Positions 7,076 through 13,923 of a stretch of DNA of 20,351 nucleotides are shown here, piece by piece. The stretch covers positions 1 to 20,351 of the forward strand of contig DBNX01000004.1 of the NCBI GenBank assembly GCA_002299465.1, written 5' to 3'. The position numbers and the translations under genes are program-made. The stretch is from Patescibacteria group bacterium UBA661. Lineage in GTDB: Bacteria; Patescibacteriota; Minisyncoccia; Phycocordibacterales; UBA918. Below the pieces are notes generated by a model. It was not told the DNA's origin. It saw only the letters and a program-made list of their open reading frames with translations, and ran no database searches. Each line of letters starts with the position of its first letter. Positions within the stretch are counted from its first letter, which is position 1.

Positions 7076-7552
7076 TTAAGAGACCTTAATACCATTGTGG
7101 TACAAAACAATCCCCGCCGTCACTGACACGTTAAGCGACTCCTTAATTCCGTGCATTGGTAATGCCAACACCGTATCAGCGATGGCAACAATCTCCTCGC
7201 TCACCCCCTCAATCTCACCTCCAAACACGTAAATAATTTTTTCTTGCGGTTTAAACTCATTCAACCTAATACTGCGTGTGTGTTGTTCAACGACAACTAT
7301 CTGAAAACCGGCTTGTTGTTTTTTTAAGAGTAAATTTTTTACATCTTCAGTCTTTACTGACTCCCACGACAAAACCGCTTCTGCGCCGAGAGCGGTTTTG
7401 TGTATCTCGGGCACCCGTCTACCAAAACGATCCACTGGCGCGGGGGTGATGCCAGCTAGATACAATTTGCTTACACCTGCGCCGTCCGCCGTCCGAAAAA
7501 TGGCGCCTACGTTATAATGACTACGTATGTTGTAAAGCAAAACTTCCATCAT
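7076..7552 (-). CDS. SpoU/TrmH-family RNA 2'-O-methyltransferase
   Basis: A 158-residue SPOUT-class enzyme expected to use S-adenosylmethionine to methylate a ribose in tRNA or rRNA. It shows the three family motifs: motif 1, NIRSHYNVGAIFRTADGAGV (residues 8-27); motif 2, FGGEIEGVSEEI; and motif 3, LPMHGIKESLNVSVTAGI, which forms the trefoil-knot cofactor site. It lacks the N-terminal substrate-binding domain of RlmB-type enzymes, so it is a minimal catalytic-domain form; the target cannot be told. Two adjacent ATG codons (7550-7552 and 7547-7549) could start it. A TAGTGT at 7560-7565 lies 7 nt upstream, and the gene is divergent from the DoxX-like gene over a 24-bp gap. Confidence 0.88.
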   Translation of the reverse strand: MMEVLLYNIRSHYNVGAIFRTADGAGVSKLYLAGITPAPVDRFGRRVPEIHKTALGAEAVLSWESVKTEDVKNLLLKKQQAGFQIVVVEQHTRSIRLNEFKPQEKIIYVFGGEIEGVSEEIVAIADTVLALPMHGIKESLNVSVTAGIVLYHNGIKVS

Positions 7553-7554
7553 AC

Positions 7555-7565
7555 GTGTTACACTA
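7555..7565. promoter_or_regulatory. Overlapping divergent -10 boxes in a GTGTTACAC palindrome
   Basis: The 24 bp between two divergent start codons hold the palindrome GTGTTACAC (7555-7563). It overlaps a plus-strand TACACT (7559-7564, 12 nt before the DoxX-like ATG) and a minus-strand TAGTGT (7560-7565, 7 nt before the methyltransferase ATG). If both are used, the two promoters exclude each other. Neither -35 box is convincing. Confidence 0.3.
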
Positions 7566-7576
7566 CCAGATAAATT

Positions 7577-7975
7577 ATGTTGAATCTATTTCCCATCCAG
7601 TGGCTATCTTTATTCGCTTACTTCATCCTACGTACCGCGACTGCTCTGGTGTTATTTTTCTTTGCTTGGCAACACTATCAAGCTCGGCACGAACTAGCAC
7701 AAGTCTTCACCTTTTCTTTTTTCCCGTTTGGTAAAATCGCTGTCTGGTCGCTCATCCTTACCGAAATAATAATTGGCCTGTCTCTTCTTTTTGGCTTCTT
7801 TACACAAGTTGGTGCTTTATTATTAATCGTCTACAGCGTTAAGTTGTTCTTCTTAAATAAAAAATGGCACCACCCCAGTCTACCTAGTCGTCCCTTGTGT
7901 TTAATCTTAGCTGCCCTTGGGTTTAGTCTTTTTATCACGGGTGCTGGTGTTTTCGCATTTGATTTGCCAATCTAA
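7577..7975 (+). CDS. DoxX-like small integral membrane protein
   Basis: A 132-residue protein with about four membrane helices (near residues 10-30, 50-75, 78-95 and 103-125). The ending FSLFITGAGVFAFDLP resembles the LLxTGAGxxSLD signature of the DoxX family, and the mid-protein TEIIIGLSLLFGFFTQVGALLL matches its G-x-L-LGxxT core. DoxX relatives are linked to thiosulfate oxidation in archaea and to redox or oxidative-stress membrane complexes in bacteria; the role here is unknown. No partner redox gene is adjacent. It lies upstream of tRNA-Lys, whose promoter begins inside its last codons. Confidence 0.75.
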   Translation: MLNLFPIQWLSLFAYFILRTATALVLFFFAWQHYQARHELAQVFTFSFFPFGKIAVWSLILTEIIIGLSLLFGFFTQVGALLLIVYSVKLFFLNKKWHHPSLPSRPLCLILAALGFSLFITGAGVFAFDLPI

Positions 7976-7986
7976 TGTGGTATAGT
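7959..7986 (+). promoter_or_regulatory. tRNA-Lys promoter
   Basis: TTGATT (7959-7964) and TATAGT (7981-7986) are 16 bp apart. The -35 is within the DoxX-like coding end. A start near 7993 leaves about an 11-nt 5' leader before the tRNA, to be removed by RNase P. Confidence 0.55.
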
Positions 7987-8003
7987 GCGTCCACCCAAAA
8001 CAT

Positions 8004-8076
8004 CCGCCTATAGCTCAGCCGGTAGAGCAGCTCCCTTTTAAGGAGAAGGTCCCAGGTTCGATCCCTGGTGGGCGGA
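8004..8076 (+). tRNA. tRNA-Lys (anticodon UUU)
   Basis: A full 73-nt cloverleaf can be drawn. The acceptor strands are CCGCCTA (8004-8010) and TGGGCGG (8069-8075), with one T-G wobble. The D-stem is GCTC/GAGC. The anticodon stem is GCTCC/GGAGA around the loop CTTTTAA, giving anticodon TTT, with its outermost pair unmatched (G-A). The variable loop has 5 nt and the T-arm is CCAGG-TTCGATC-CCTGG. The discriminator is A8076. CCA is not encoded; the next bases are CAA. The first acceptor pair is C1-G72, where G1-C72 is common in bacterial tRNA-Lys. The 3' end is also part of the long hairpin at 8065-8128. Confidence 0.93.
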
Positions 8077-8128
8077 CAAATTAAAAGGAGCCCCTCCGGG
8101 GGCTTCTTTTAATTTGTCCGCCCACCAG
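8065..8128. terminator. 30-bp hairpin containing the tRNA-Lys 3' end and a bidirectional terminator
   Basis: Bases 8065-8094 pair with 8099-8128 without a break, the only non-Watson-Crick pair being G8088-T8105. The loop is TCCG closed by C-G, a UNCG-type stable tetraloop. The inner half (AAAAGGAGCCCC ... GGGGCTTCTTTT) is an ordinary two-way terminator for the tRNA and the convergent holA-like gene. The outer 12 bp reuse the last 12 bases of the tRNA (8065-8076), with their reverse complement at 8117-8128. Confidence 0.88.
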
Positions 8129-8137
8129 TTTTGAGCA

Positions 8138-8845
8138 TCACATCTCCAGCACCCAGCGCTCTAAAGCCAATCCAATATCGACTCGACCCGTGTGCCCGGC
8201 GTGGTATAAAAAAAGTAACGCTCGCGCCAAAGCCTCCACCTCCCCTGCCTTAAAGCGACTGAGGGCTCGCTTGGCTTTATTGTACGGATAATCTTTTACT
8301 CCGGCTTCGGTTGCTGAGTTAGTGCCGGCGGCTAAACGCATAGTCTTTAGTTGCCACCACAACACTCCTATAATCTCCTCGGTGGCGATACCTTCCCGGC
8401 GCGCGTCTTGCAACAAAAACCAGAGGGTGCGCTTATCACGACCAGCTAATGCTTCCGCCAGCGCAAAAAGGTTAAATCTCTCACTGTCCACTTTTTTGTA
8501 TTCGGTGTGAGTGGTGGCTACTGCCGTCAACAATTTCTTGTCCACGACACTGAGTCCACCGGCACTGACAACAAAATGATGCTCTGACTTAGCTAGTAAG
8601 TCAGCATTCTTGACCAGCTCGTTATAACACTCAACTTGTTCAGTCGGTTGGTAAACCAAATAAATATTCGGAGTGCCAAACAAGGTAACGCTCGTGGCTA
8701 GACTCGCCCACTCTCCCGCCGTGTAGCTAGCCGGCTCTTGGTTGTAGACAGTAAGATTTGGCGTTTGTTCTCGCAACTCTCTAAGTAAATTAGTTACCCC
8801 TTCTCGCGCTTGCAAATTATCGGTGCCGTAAAATAGGTAAAGCAT
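8138..8845 (-). CDS. holA: DNA polymerase III delta subunit-like protein (HolA family)
   Basis: HolA is the clamp-loader subunit that opens the sliding clamp. The start MLYLFYGTDNLQARE and the mid-protein FNLFALAEALAGRDKRTLWFLLQDARREG followed by EEIIGVLWWQLKTMRLA match the delta family (AAA+-like fold without ATP-binding motifs, then a collar helical domain). It is about 235 residues, shorter than the usual 330-340. The start at 8845 is preferred because the conserved part begins there and the ATG follows the polA TAA by one base; an in-frame ATG at 8863 would add six residues and overlap polA by 17 bp. It is the last gene of tsaE-polA-holA and ends in TGA. Sequence divergence makes the family call less certain than its neighbours. 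Confidence 0.72.
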   Translation of the reverse strand: MLYLFYGTDNLQAREGVTNLLRELREQTPNLTVYNQEPASYTAGEWASLATSVTLFGTPNIYLVYQPTEQVECYNELVKNADLLAKSEHHFVVSAGGLSVVDKKLLTAVATTHTEYKKVDSERFNLFALAEALAGRDKRTLWFLLQDARREGIATEEIIGVLWWQLKTMRLAAGTNSATEAGVKDYPYNKAKRALSRFKAGEVEALARALLFLYHAGHTGRVDIGLALERWVLEM

Positions 8846-8846
8846 A

Positions 8847-11237
8847 TTACGCTTGATAACCACTAAGATCTGCCCAGTTAGGACCAGTTAAAACCTTCAC
8901 CTCAAGGGGCACACCGTGGGTGTCTTTGTCTACCAAAACTTGTTCTAGACAGAGCTTTAACTCTGGCACCACCTCTGCCAGCGCGGTGGTTTTAATTTCA
9001 AACAAAAGTTCATCGTGCACTTGTAGCAACATACGCACCGCGTCGTGTTTTTTTGTTTTATCCAAATAATGATTTACCTCGATCATCGCCACTCGCATCA
9101 CATCCGCCGCTGTACCCTGAATGGGCGCGTTAATCGCCATTCTTTCCGCTTGTGCTCTGATAAAAGGTGCGTTGGAACGAATCCCAGGAAAATGCCGCCG
9201 GCGACCAAACAAAGTCTCGGTATAACCATGCTGACGCGCGTACTGCTTGGTTTCTTCTAGGTACTCCGCCAGCCGGGTAAAGGTTTGAAAATAAGCGGTG
9301 TAAAAAGACTGTGCTTCTTCTCGGCTAGTTTCAGCGCCGAGGTTTTGGCGTAAAGCATTTACCCCCATACCATAAAGAATGCCAAAGTTGATTATCTTAG
9401 CCTTGCGTCTCATTTCACTGGTAACCGCATTCGCATCGACACAAAAAACCCGCACCGCCACTCCCGTGTGCACATCCTCGCCACGTCTAAAAATATCAAT
9501 AAGCTTGTGGTCCTCCGAAAGAATGGCGGCAATGCGTAATTCAATTTGGGAATAATCAATGCTAACCAAAGTGAAACCTGGCTCAGCCACAAAAGCCCTT
9601 CTAATCGCCCGCCCCTCTTCCGTGCGAATTGGGATATTCTGGAGATTTGGATCCCGAGAAGCCACTCGACCCGTTACCGTACCAGTCTGGGAAAAAGTGG
9701 TGCGAATTTTTCCGTCTTTACCAACCAGAGTTGGTAGGGTGTCAATGTACGTAGACACTAATTTTTGTAACTCGCGGTAGCGTAATATTGCCGGAATAAT
9801 CGGGTGGGTAGTTTGCAATTTTTCAAGCTCGGATTCTTTTGTGGAGCGTTGTCCGCCCGCCGTTCTCTTTTGATTTTTTGGTTTTAATCCCAATTTATCA
9901 AACAAGACTTCCCCGAGTTGCTTGGGGGAGTTTAAATTAAAATCCACTCCCGCGTACGTATGAATTTCTGACTCAAGTTTAACAAGCTCTTGGTGACTCG
10001 CTGTACTTTGCTCTTTGAGATACGCGGTATCAAGAGTAATGCCGGTCGCGGAGAGTTTGGTCAAAATTGGGATTAGTGGTTTTTCAATCTCGGCATAGAC
10101 TTTTGCCAAGATTCCGGTTTTTTCTAATTCCTCCTGGAGACGGTTTTTAGTTGTTGCAAAATCAGTCGTTCCAAAGTAGGTCCGCCCAAACTCCACAATC
10201 TCATTTAAACTGGCGTTTGTCCGTTCACTCTCGAGTAACCAAAGCATAATTTCGGCCTCTCTTAAATCGCCAGCATTGTCGGGAGTAACCGACGCTTCGC
10301 TTGTCACCTCAGTCGTAATTGAAAAAAGCTGTTTAACTCGACTGGTGAGCGTGCGAAAACCCAGCTCGGTAAACAACGCTACAATCTCAGCTGGTTGGGC
10401 GGCGGTTTGCCATTCCTCAGTCGGTAGCGTGAAGTCTAAGGGCGCGTCAGTTCGGATGGTCGCCAACATTTTTGAAAAACGCGCCTCCTCTTCACCTTCT
10501 CGCAACAGTTTTATAATTCTGGGTTTAATCCCAGCTTCGAGCAAAAGTGTTTCGTTGGTGGCGAGTTTTTTATATAAATTATCTAACGAGCCAAATTGTG
10601 TAATTAGCTCGGTAGCGGTCTTTTCCCCAATCCCAACAATACCCGGAATATTATCGGAAGTATCGCCGCGCAAGCCCTTGTAGTCTGGCACCAGGGTGGG
10701 CGGAAAACCAAACCGCGACACCACCGCCGCCTCGTCATACAACACCGTATCGTTAATTCCCTTCTTTAGGGTGTACACCTTAACCCGCGTGCCTTCCACA
10801 CACTGCATCGTGTCCATATCACCCGAAGCAATAATTACTTCCAAATCTTGGTGCTGGCTGGTTTGCTTGGCAATGGTACCAAGAATATCATCCGCCTCAA
10901 ATCCCGCCTGCTCATAAATCGGGATTCCAAACACCGCAAAGATAGCCCGCGAGCGTTCGATTTGTTGCACCAGCGCTTCGTCTGTCTTGTCGCGCTTGGC
11001 TTTGTAGCCGGCAAAAGCTAGATGTCGGTAAGTCGGGTCTGGCAGGTCGTAACAAGCCACTAGATGAGTCGGCTTAAGCTCCTCAATAATTTTTAAAAGC
11101 ATTGCTACTACCCCATACAAAGCTCCCGTTGGCTCGCCGTTAGGGGCGGTAAAATCTGGCAAAGCGTGATAAGCCCGGTGCAAAATAGCATGCGCATCGA
11201 GAAGAATTAATCGCCGGGGATTAGTTTTTTTAGTCAT
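8847..11237 (-). CDS. polA: DNA polymerase I, with a reduced proofreading domain
   Basis: Pol I fills gaps and removes RNA primers. Residues 1-300 form the 5'-3' exonuclease domain (LLDAHAILHRAYHALPDF, FEADDILGTIA, the DYKGLRGDTSDNIPGIVGIGEKTA block). Residues from about 380 form the polymerase domain with motif A DYSQIELR (D561), the O-helix RRKAKIINFGILYGM, and motif C VHDE (H741-D742-E743). Between them only about 75 residues remain where the 3'-5' exonuclease (about 200 residues in E. coli) would be, with no DxE metal-binding motif, so proofreading is almost certainly absent. The total of 796 residues fits this loss. It has a leaderless-type TATACT 7 nt before the ATG and is followed directly by the holA-like gene. 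Confidence 0.96.
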   Translation of the reverse strand: MTKKTNPRRLILLDAHAILHRAYHALPDFTAPNGEPTGALYGVVAMLLKIIEELKPTHLVACYDLPDPTYRHLAFAGYKAKRDKTDEALVQQIERSRAIFAVFGIPIYEQAGFEADDILGTIAKQTSQHQDLEVIIASGDMDTMQCVEGTRVKVYTLKKGINDTVLYDEAAVVSRFGFPPTLVPDYKGLRGDTSDNIPGIVGIGEKTATELITQFGSLDNLYKKLATNETLLLEAGIKPRIIKLLREGEEEARFSKMLATIRTDAPLDFTLPTEEWQTAAQPAEIVALFTELGFRTLTSRVKQLFSITTEVTSEASVTPDNAGDLREAEIMLWLLESERTNASLNEIVEFGRTYFGTTDFATTKNRLQEELEKTGILAKVYAEIEKPLIPILTKLSATGITLDTAYLKEQSTASHQELVKLESEIHTYAGVDFNLNSPKQLGEVLFDKLGLKPKNQKRTAGGQRSTKESELEKLQTTHPIIPAILRYRELQKLVSTYIDTLPTLVGKDGKIRTTFSQTGTVTGRVASRDPNLQNIPIRTEEGRAIRRAFVAEPGFTLVSIDYSQIELRIAAILSEDHKLIDIFRRGEDVHTGVAVRVFCVDANAVTSEMRRKAKIINFGILYGMGVNALRQNLGAETSREEAQSFYTAYFQTFTRLAEYLEETKQYARQHGYTETLFGRRRHFPGIRSNAPFIRAQAERMAINAPIQGTAADVMRVAMIEVNHYLDKTKKHDAVRMLLQVHDELLFEIKTTALAEVVPELKLCLEQVLVDKDTHGVPLEVKVLTGPNWADLSGYQA

Positions 11238-11250
11238 TTATCCCAGTATA
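11238..11250 (-). promoter_or_regulatory. polA -10 box in leaderless position
   Basis: On the minus strand TATACT (11245-11250) ends 7 nt before the polA ATG, within the 43-bp gap after tsaE. polA can therefore start its own mRNA as well as be read from tsaE. No strong -35 box is visible. Confidence 0.5.
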
Positions 11251-11280
11251 CAATTTTTTGTGGCGGCGCACGATGCGCTT

Positions 11281-11742
11281 CTAATTAATCTTATGCTGTA
11301 ATGTATACACGCGTTCTGCGGGGTTTGTTTCTGTTATCGAAAGTTGCCACCAATTTTTTGGCAAAGCTTCTTTAATTAACTCTCCCCACTCAATGCACAA
11401 AAGTACGTCTTTGTTTTTTTGTATTTCCGCAAACTGCAACGGGACCAGCTCTCTTATGCTCTCTAATCGATAAGCGTCCATATGAACCAATACTGGAAAA
11501 GTCGAGTCTTGCGTTTGGTAATTTTTCATAATGGTAAAAGTTGGGCTCTGCACTTTATCACTCACCCCTAATTGTTTGGCTAGGGTTTGGACAAAAGTTG
11601 TCTTGCCGGCACCTAAGTCACCCGTCAAAACCAAGACTGTCGCTTGTCCGATTTCTTTTTCTCTGTGCAGTACTTCTAAAATACCAGACACGACGTTCGG
11701 TAATTCAGTCAAAGCTGCGGCTCGATAATTTTCAGTAAACAC
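11281..11742 (-). CDS. tsaE: tRNA threonylcarbamoyladenosine synthesis ATPase TsaE
   Basis: TsaE is the ATPase of the TsaB-TsaD-TsaE complex that makes t6A37 on tRNAs reading ANN codons. The 153-residue protein has Walker A GDLGAGKTT (41-49), the switch SPTFTI (66-71), HMDAYRL (87-92) and CIEWGE (116-121) with the acidic E118. These are all family hallmarks. The start is GTG (11740-11742). An ATG at 11744-11746 is out of frame, and the GTG sits 6 nt after a TATAGT box. No tsaB or tsaD is in the window. The gene heads tsaE-polA-holA and is divergent from the GspE/PilB gene. Confidence 0.95.
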   Translation of the reverse strand: MFTENYRAAALTELPNVVSGILEVLHREKEIGQATVLVLTGDLGAGKTTFVQTLAKQLGVSDKVQSPTFTIMKNYQTQDSTFPVLVHMDAYRLESIRELVPLQFAEIQKNKDVLLCIEWGELIKEALPKNWWQLSITETNPAERVYTLQHKIN

Positions 11743-11807
11743 TCATCTACTATAGAACAAGTTTCCTCCGGCGTACATGCTACAATAATTACTGTAAAAT
11801 AATTCGT
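11743..11807. promoter_or_regulatory. Divergent leaderless-type promoters of tsaE and the GspE/PilB gene
   Basis: In this 65-bp gap the minus-strand TATAGT (11749-11754) ends 6 nt before the tsaE GTG. The plus-strand TAAAAT (11795-11800) ends 7 nt before the ATG at 11808. A TACAAT at 11781-11786 is an alternative plus -10. The -35 regions are weak and would overlap near 11772-11777. Confidence 0.5.
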
Positions 11808-13547
11808 ATGGATTTTAAAGACGACATTATGAATGCTCGCCTTTCCGATTTACGGCGGAGCGAAGAAGAAAAAGTGGTGCAAGGTTTGGCTCTCCAAATC
11901 GGCATTGAGTATATTAACCTACACGGCTACACCGTTAATCCAGAAGCGGTTGGATTTATCCCCGAAGCAACTGCTCGGGCGGCTGGGGTGGTGGTTTTTG
12001 ATTATAGTCACACCACCGCCTCCGTCGCTATGCGACATCCTAATAATCAAAAAACTTTAGATGCCCTTGACTTAATTGCCAAAACTAGTCGTTTACAAAT
12101 TAAGCCCTACTTGTGTTCTTATGACAGCTTAGAGCACGGCTGGAAACGCTACGCTGACCTAGTAGCCACCAAAGCCAAGACTCAGGGGGTGTTTGATATT
12201 GATGCTGATGACATCAAGCGTTTTATGGACAGCATCGCAAGTCGCAGTGATGTTGGGGCACTAATCGCTAAAGTTGGTAGTAGCAATAACGCCCGCCGGG
12301 TGACTGAGGTGCTGGAGCTTATTTTTGCTGGCGCTCTAGCCCTGCGCGCTTCCGATATTCACATTGAACCGGAAGAAGTGGCGGTCCGCCTTCGTTATCG
12401 ACTTGATGGTGTCCTGTATGATATTTACGATATAGATCGCTTCATCTACAGTCGTTTAATGTCTCGTCTCAAGCTCCTTTCGGGTATGACTCTCAACCAA
12501 AAACAAGAAGCACAAGACGGGCGTTTTACCTTTATTGCTAATGATAACGAGGTGGAAATACGCGCCTCCGTAATACCGGGGGCTGATGGTGAATCGATTG
12601 TCATGCGTATCCTAGATCCGTCGGTCGCTAGTCTTAATATTGAAACCATTGATTTAAGTGAGGTCCTCCTAAAAATAATCAGGCGTGAGTTGGAACGTCC
12701 TAATGGACTGATAATTACCACCGGACCAACCGGCTCTGGTAAGACCACCGCCCTTTACTCTTTCTTACGCGCCGCTCATGCCGAAGGTGTCAAAATAATC
12801 ACTATCGAAAATCCCGTGGAATATAGACTAGAGGGTATTGTCCAAACCCAAACGGGCGATGATTACACTTTTGCTTCTGGTCTTAGAGCCATCCTTAGAC
12901 AGGACCCTGATATTATTATGGTGGGTGAAATTCGTGACCACGAAGTAGCAGAAACCGCCATTCACGCCGCGCAGACTGGTCACCTAGTTTTTTCCACTCT
13001 CCACACCAACAGTGCGGTTGGTGGTTTCCCACGACTCATCGACTTAGGAATTGATCCGCGGAGTTTGGGTAGCTCGGTAACAATGCTCCTCGGTCAACGC
13101 TTGGTGCGTCGCTTGTGTGCTAAGTGCAAAAAACCTGAACCCGCCAACCCGGAAGAAGTCGCCATCATTACAAATATTATGAGCGGACACCCTCACCCCA
13201 CCCCTCTTGAACAGCCCATCACACTGTATCGAGCGGTTGGCTGTGCGGCTTGTGGCAACACTGGTTTTAAGGGTCGGCTGGGTATCTTTGAGGCGGTGTT
13301 AATGGATAAGGCGGTTGAAGAGGTGGTAATTAGAGATCCGCGAGAACACCTCATCCGCGAAGCGGCTCGTCCGCAAATGATTCCAAGTATGATTGAAGAT
13401 GGTATTGATAAGGTGTTAAAAGGAAGCACCTCGCTTGATGAATTATCACGAGTAGTCTCTCTACCTTCCCCCACCGCTAAGGTTGCCCCCCAAGCACCCG
13501 ACCCTAAATCCGATCAAGATTTATTCCTCTCACACGTTATTAACTAA
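11808..13547 (+). CDS. GspE/PilB-type secretion or type IV pilus assembly ATPase
   Basis: A hexameric cytoplasmic ATPase that powers pilin polymerisation or type II secretion. The N-terminal T2SSE-type domain (about residues 15-130, YINLHGYTVNPEAVGFIP) is followed by the ATPase core with ASDIHIEPE, Walker A GPTGSGKT (306-313), ENPVEYRLEGIVQTQ, Walker B DIIMVGEIRD (368-377) and TGHLVFSTLHTN. A zinc-binding knuckle follows (C437-x2-C440 and C479-x2-C482), typical of GspE/PilB and absent from PilT. At 579 residues the length is normal. No other pilus gene is adjacent, so pilus versus secretion cannot be decided. In-frame ATG codons at 11808 and 11829 both fit; the first has the leaderless -10 box. 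It is a single gene with its own terminator. Confidence 0.94.
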   Translation: MDFKDDIMNARLSDLRRSEEEKVVQGLALQIGIEYINLHGYTVNPEAVGFIPEATARAAGVVVFDYSHTTASVAMRHPNNQKTLDALDLIAKTSRLQIKPYLCSYDSLEHGWKRYADLVATKAKTQGVFDIDADDIKRFMDSIASRSDVGALIAKVGSSNNARRVTEVLELIFAGALALRASDIHIEPEEVAVRLRYRLDGVLYDIYDIDRFIYSRLMSRLKLLSGMTLNQKQEAQDGRFTFIANDNEVEIRASVIPGADGESIVMRILDPSVASLNIETIDLSEVLLKIIRRELERPNGLIITTGPTGSGKTTALYSFLRAAHAEGVKIITIENPVEYRLEGIVQTQTGDDYTFASGLRAILRQDPDIIMVGEIRDHEVAETAIHAAQTGHLVFSTLHTNSAVGGFPRLIDLGIDPRSLGSSVTMLLGQRLVRRLCAKCKKPEPANPEEVAIITNIMSGHPHPTPLEQPITLYRAVGCAACGNTGFKGRLGIFEAVLMDKAVEEVVIRDPREHLIREAARPQMIPSMIEDGIDKVLKGSTSLDELSRVVSLPSPTAKVAPQAPDPKSDQDLFLSHVIN

Positions 13548-13580
13548 CAAAAACAGCTTGGGTCAAGCTGTTTTTGTTTT
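13546..13580 (+). terminator. Terminator of the GspE/PilB gene
   Basis: A 13-bp perfect stem, CAAAAACAGCTTG (13548-13560) with CAAGCTGTTTTTG (13564-13576), has a GGT loop, extends to about 15 bp through flanking A-T pairs and is followed by T's. It starts inside the TAA stop codon and is also usable on the minus strand. Confidence 0.85.
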
Positions 13581-13596
13581 TGAAATAGTATATATT

Positions 13597-13801
13597 CGAA
13601 AGGGTGTTGTTTGATTCCTTTCGTTCCAGAATATAACTCTCTAAGCAAAACTTCCGCATTGAAAGTGAATACCGCGCTAAGTAAGTTTGTCGCACCCTCA
13701 CTCTTAGGTGAGCGCCACAAAACCCCTCGCAACGTACCCAAGTTGCTTAGAGAGTTATCGTCTGGAATTAACAATTTTAAAAAGCTCTTGTTGGCTTTTT
13801 T
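13597..13801. repeat. 144-bp element with 25-bp inverted arms: MITE-like repeat or structured RNA
   Basis: The 376-bp gap between the GspE/PilB gene and ruvB has no convincing gene. The arm at 13624-13648 is the reverse complement of 13743-13767 at 23 of 25 positions, the two mismatches being adjacent and forming a small internal loop. The 94-nt interior folds again (GTTTGT 13685-13690 with ACAAAAC 13717-13723; CTCAC 13697-13701 with GTGAG 13708-13712). Just outside the left arm is a hairpin CGAAAGG (13597-13603)/CCTTTCG (13617-13623). After the right arm AAAAAGC (13779-13785) pairs with GCTTTTT (13794-13800), followed by a T, and is terminator-like. A TATATT (13591-13596) could be a -10 box. 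Short open frames on both strands (13544-13774 minus, 13611-13823 plus) follow from the symmetry. No target-site duplication is seen. From 13802 to 13923 I see nothing except the ruvB -10 region. Confidence 0.6.
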
Positions 13802-13910
13802 ACCGCTTTTATTTAGAACGTAGTGCTTATCTATTTATACTAGCATACTATTAAAATTTGTCAACTTTTTGTAAAGCCACTCTCACCCCCCCAACCGCCC
13901 TAATTTTTGC

Positions 13911-13923
13911 TAATATATATCTT
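13911..13923 (+). promoter_or_regulatory. ruvB -10 box in leaderless position
   Basis: TAATAT (13911-13916) ends 7 nt before the ATG at 13924. There is no Shine-Dalgarno sequence and no clear -35 box. Confidence 0.4.

Noticed and set aside
5998..7089. Several plus-strand frames over lnt (5998-6237, 6101-6292, 6718-7089)
   Set aside because: They are antisense to the intact lnt-like gene or its promoter, with no family-like sequence.
8065..8128. Phage or element attachment site at tRNA-Lys
   Set aside because: The tRNA-end copy is inverted and adjacent, not a distant direct repeat, and there is no integrase or mobile gene in the window.
13624..13767. Standard insertion sequence
   Set aside because: There is no transposase frame and no target-site duplication; only a non-autonomous repeat or structured RNA remains possible.
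13597..13801. Known tmRNA, SRP RNA or RNase P RNA
   Set aside because: I do not see the conserved tmRNA ends, the SRP tetraloop and GGAAGG-type core, or RNase P conserved regions.
13858..13923. N-terminal extension of RuvB by 22 residues
   Set aside because: The extension is not RuvB-like, the usual RuvB start lies at 13924, and the -10 box is just before that codon.
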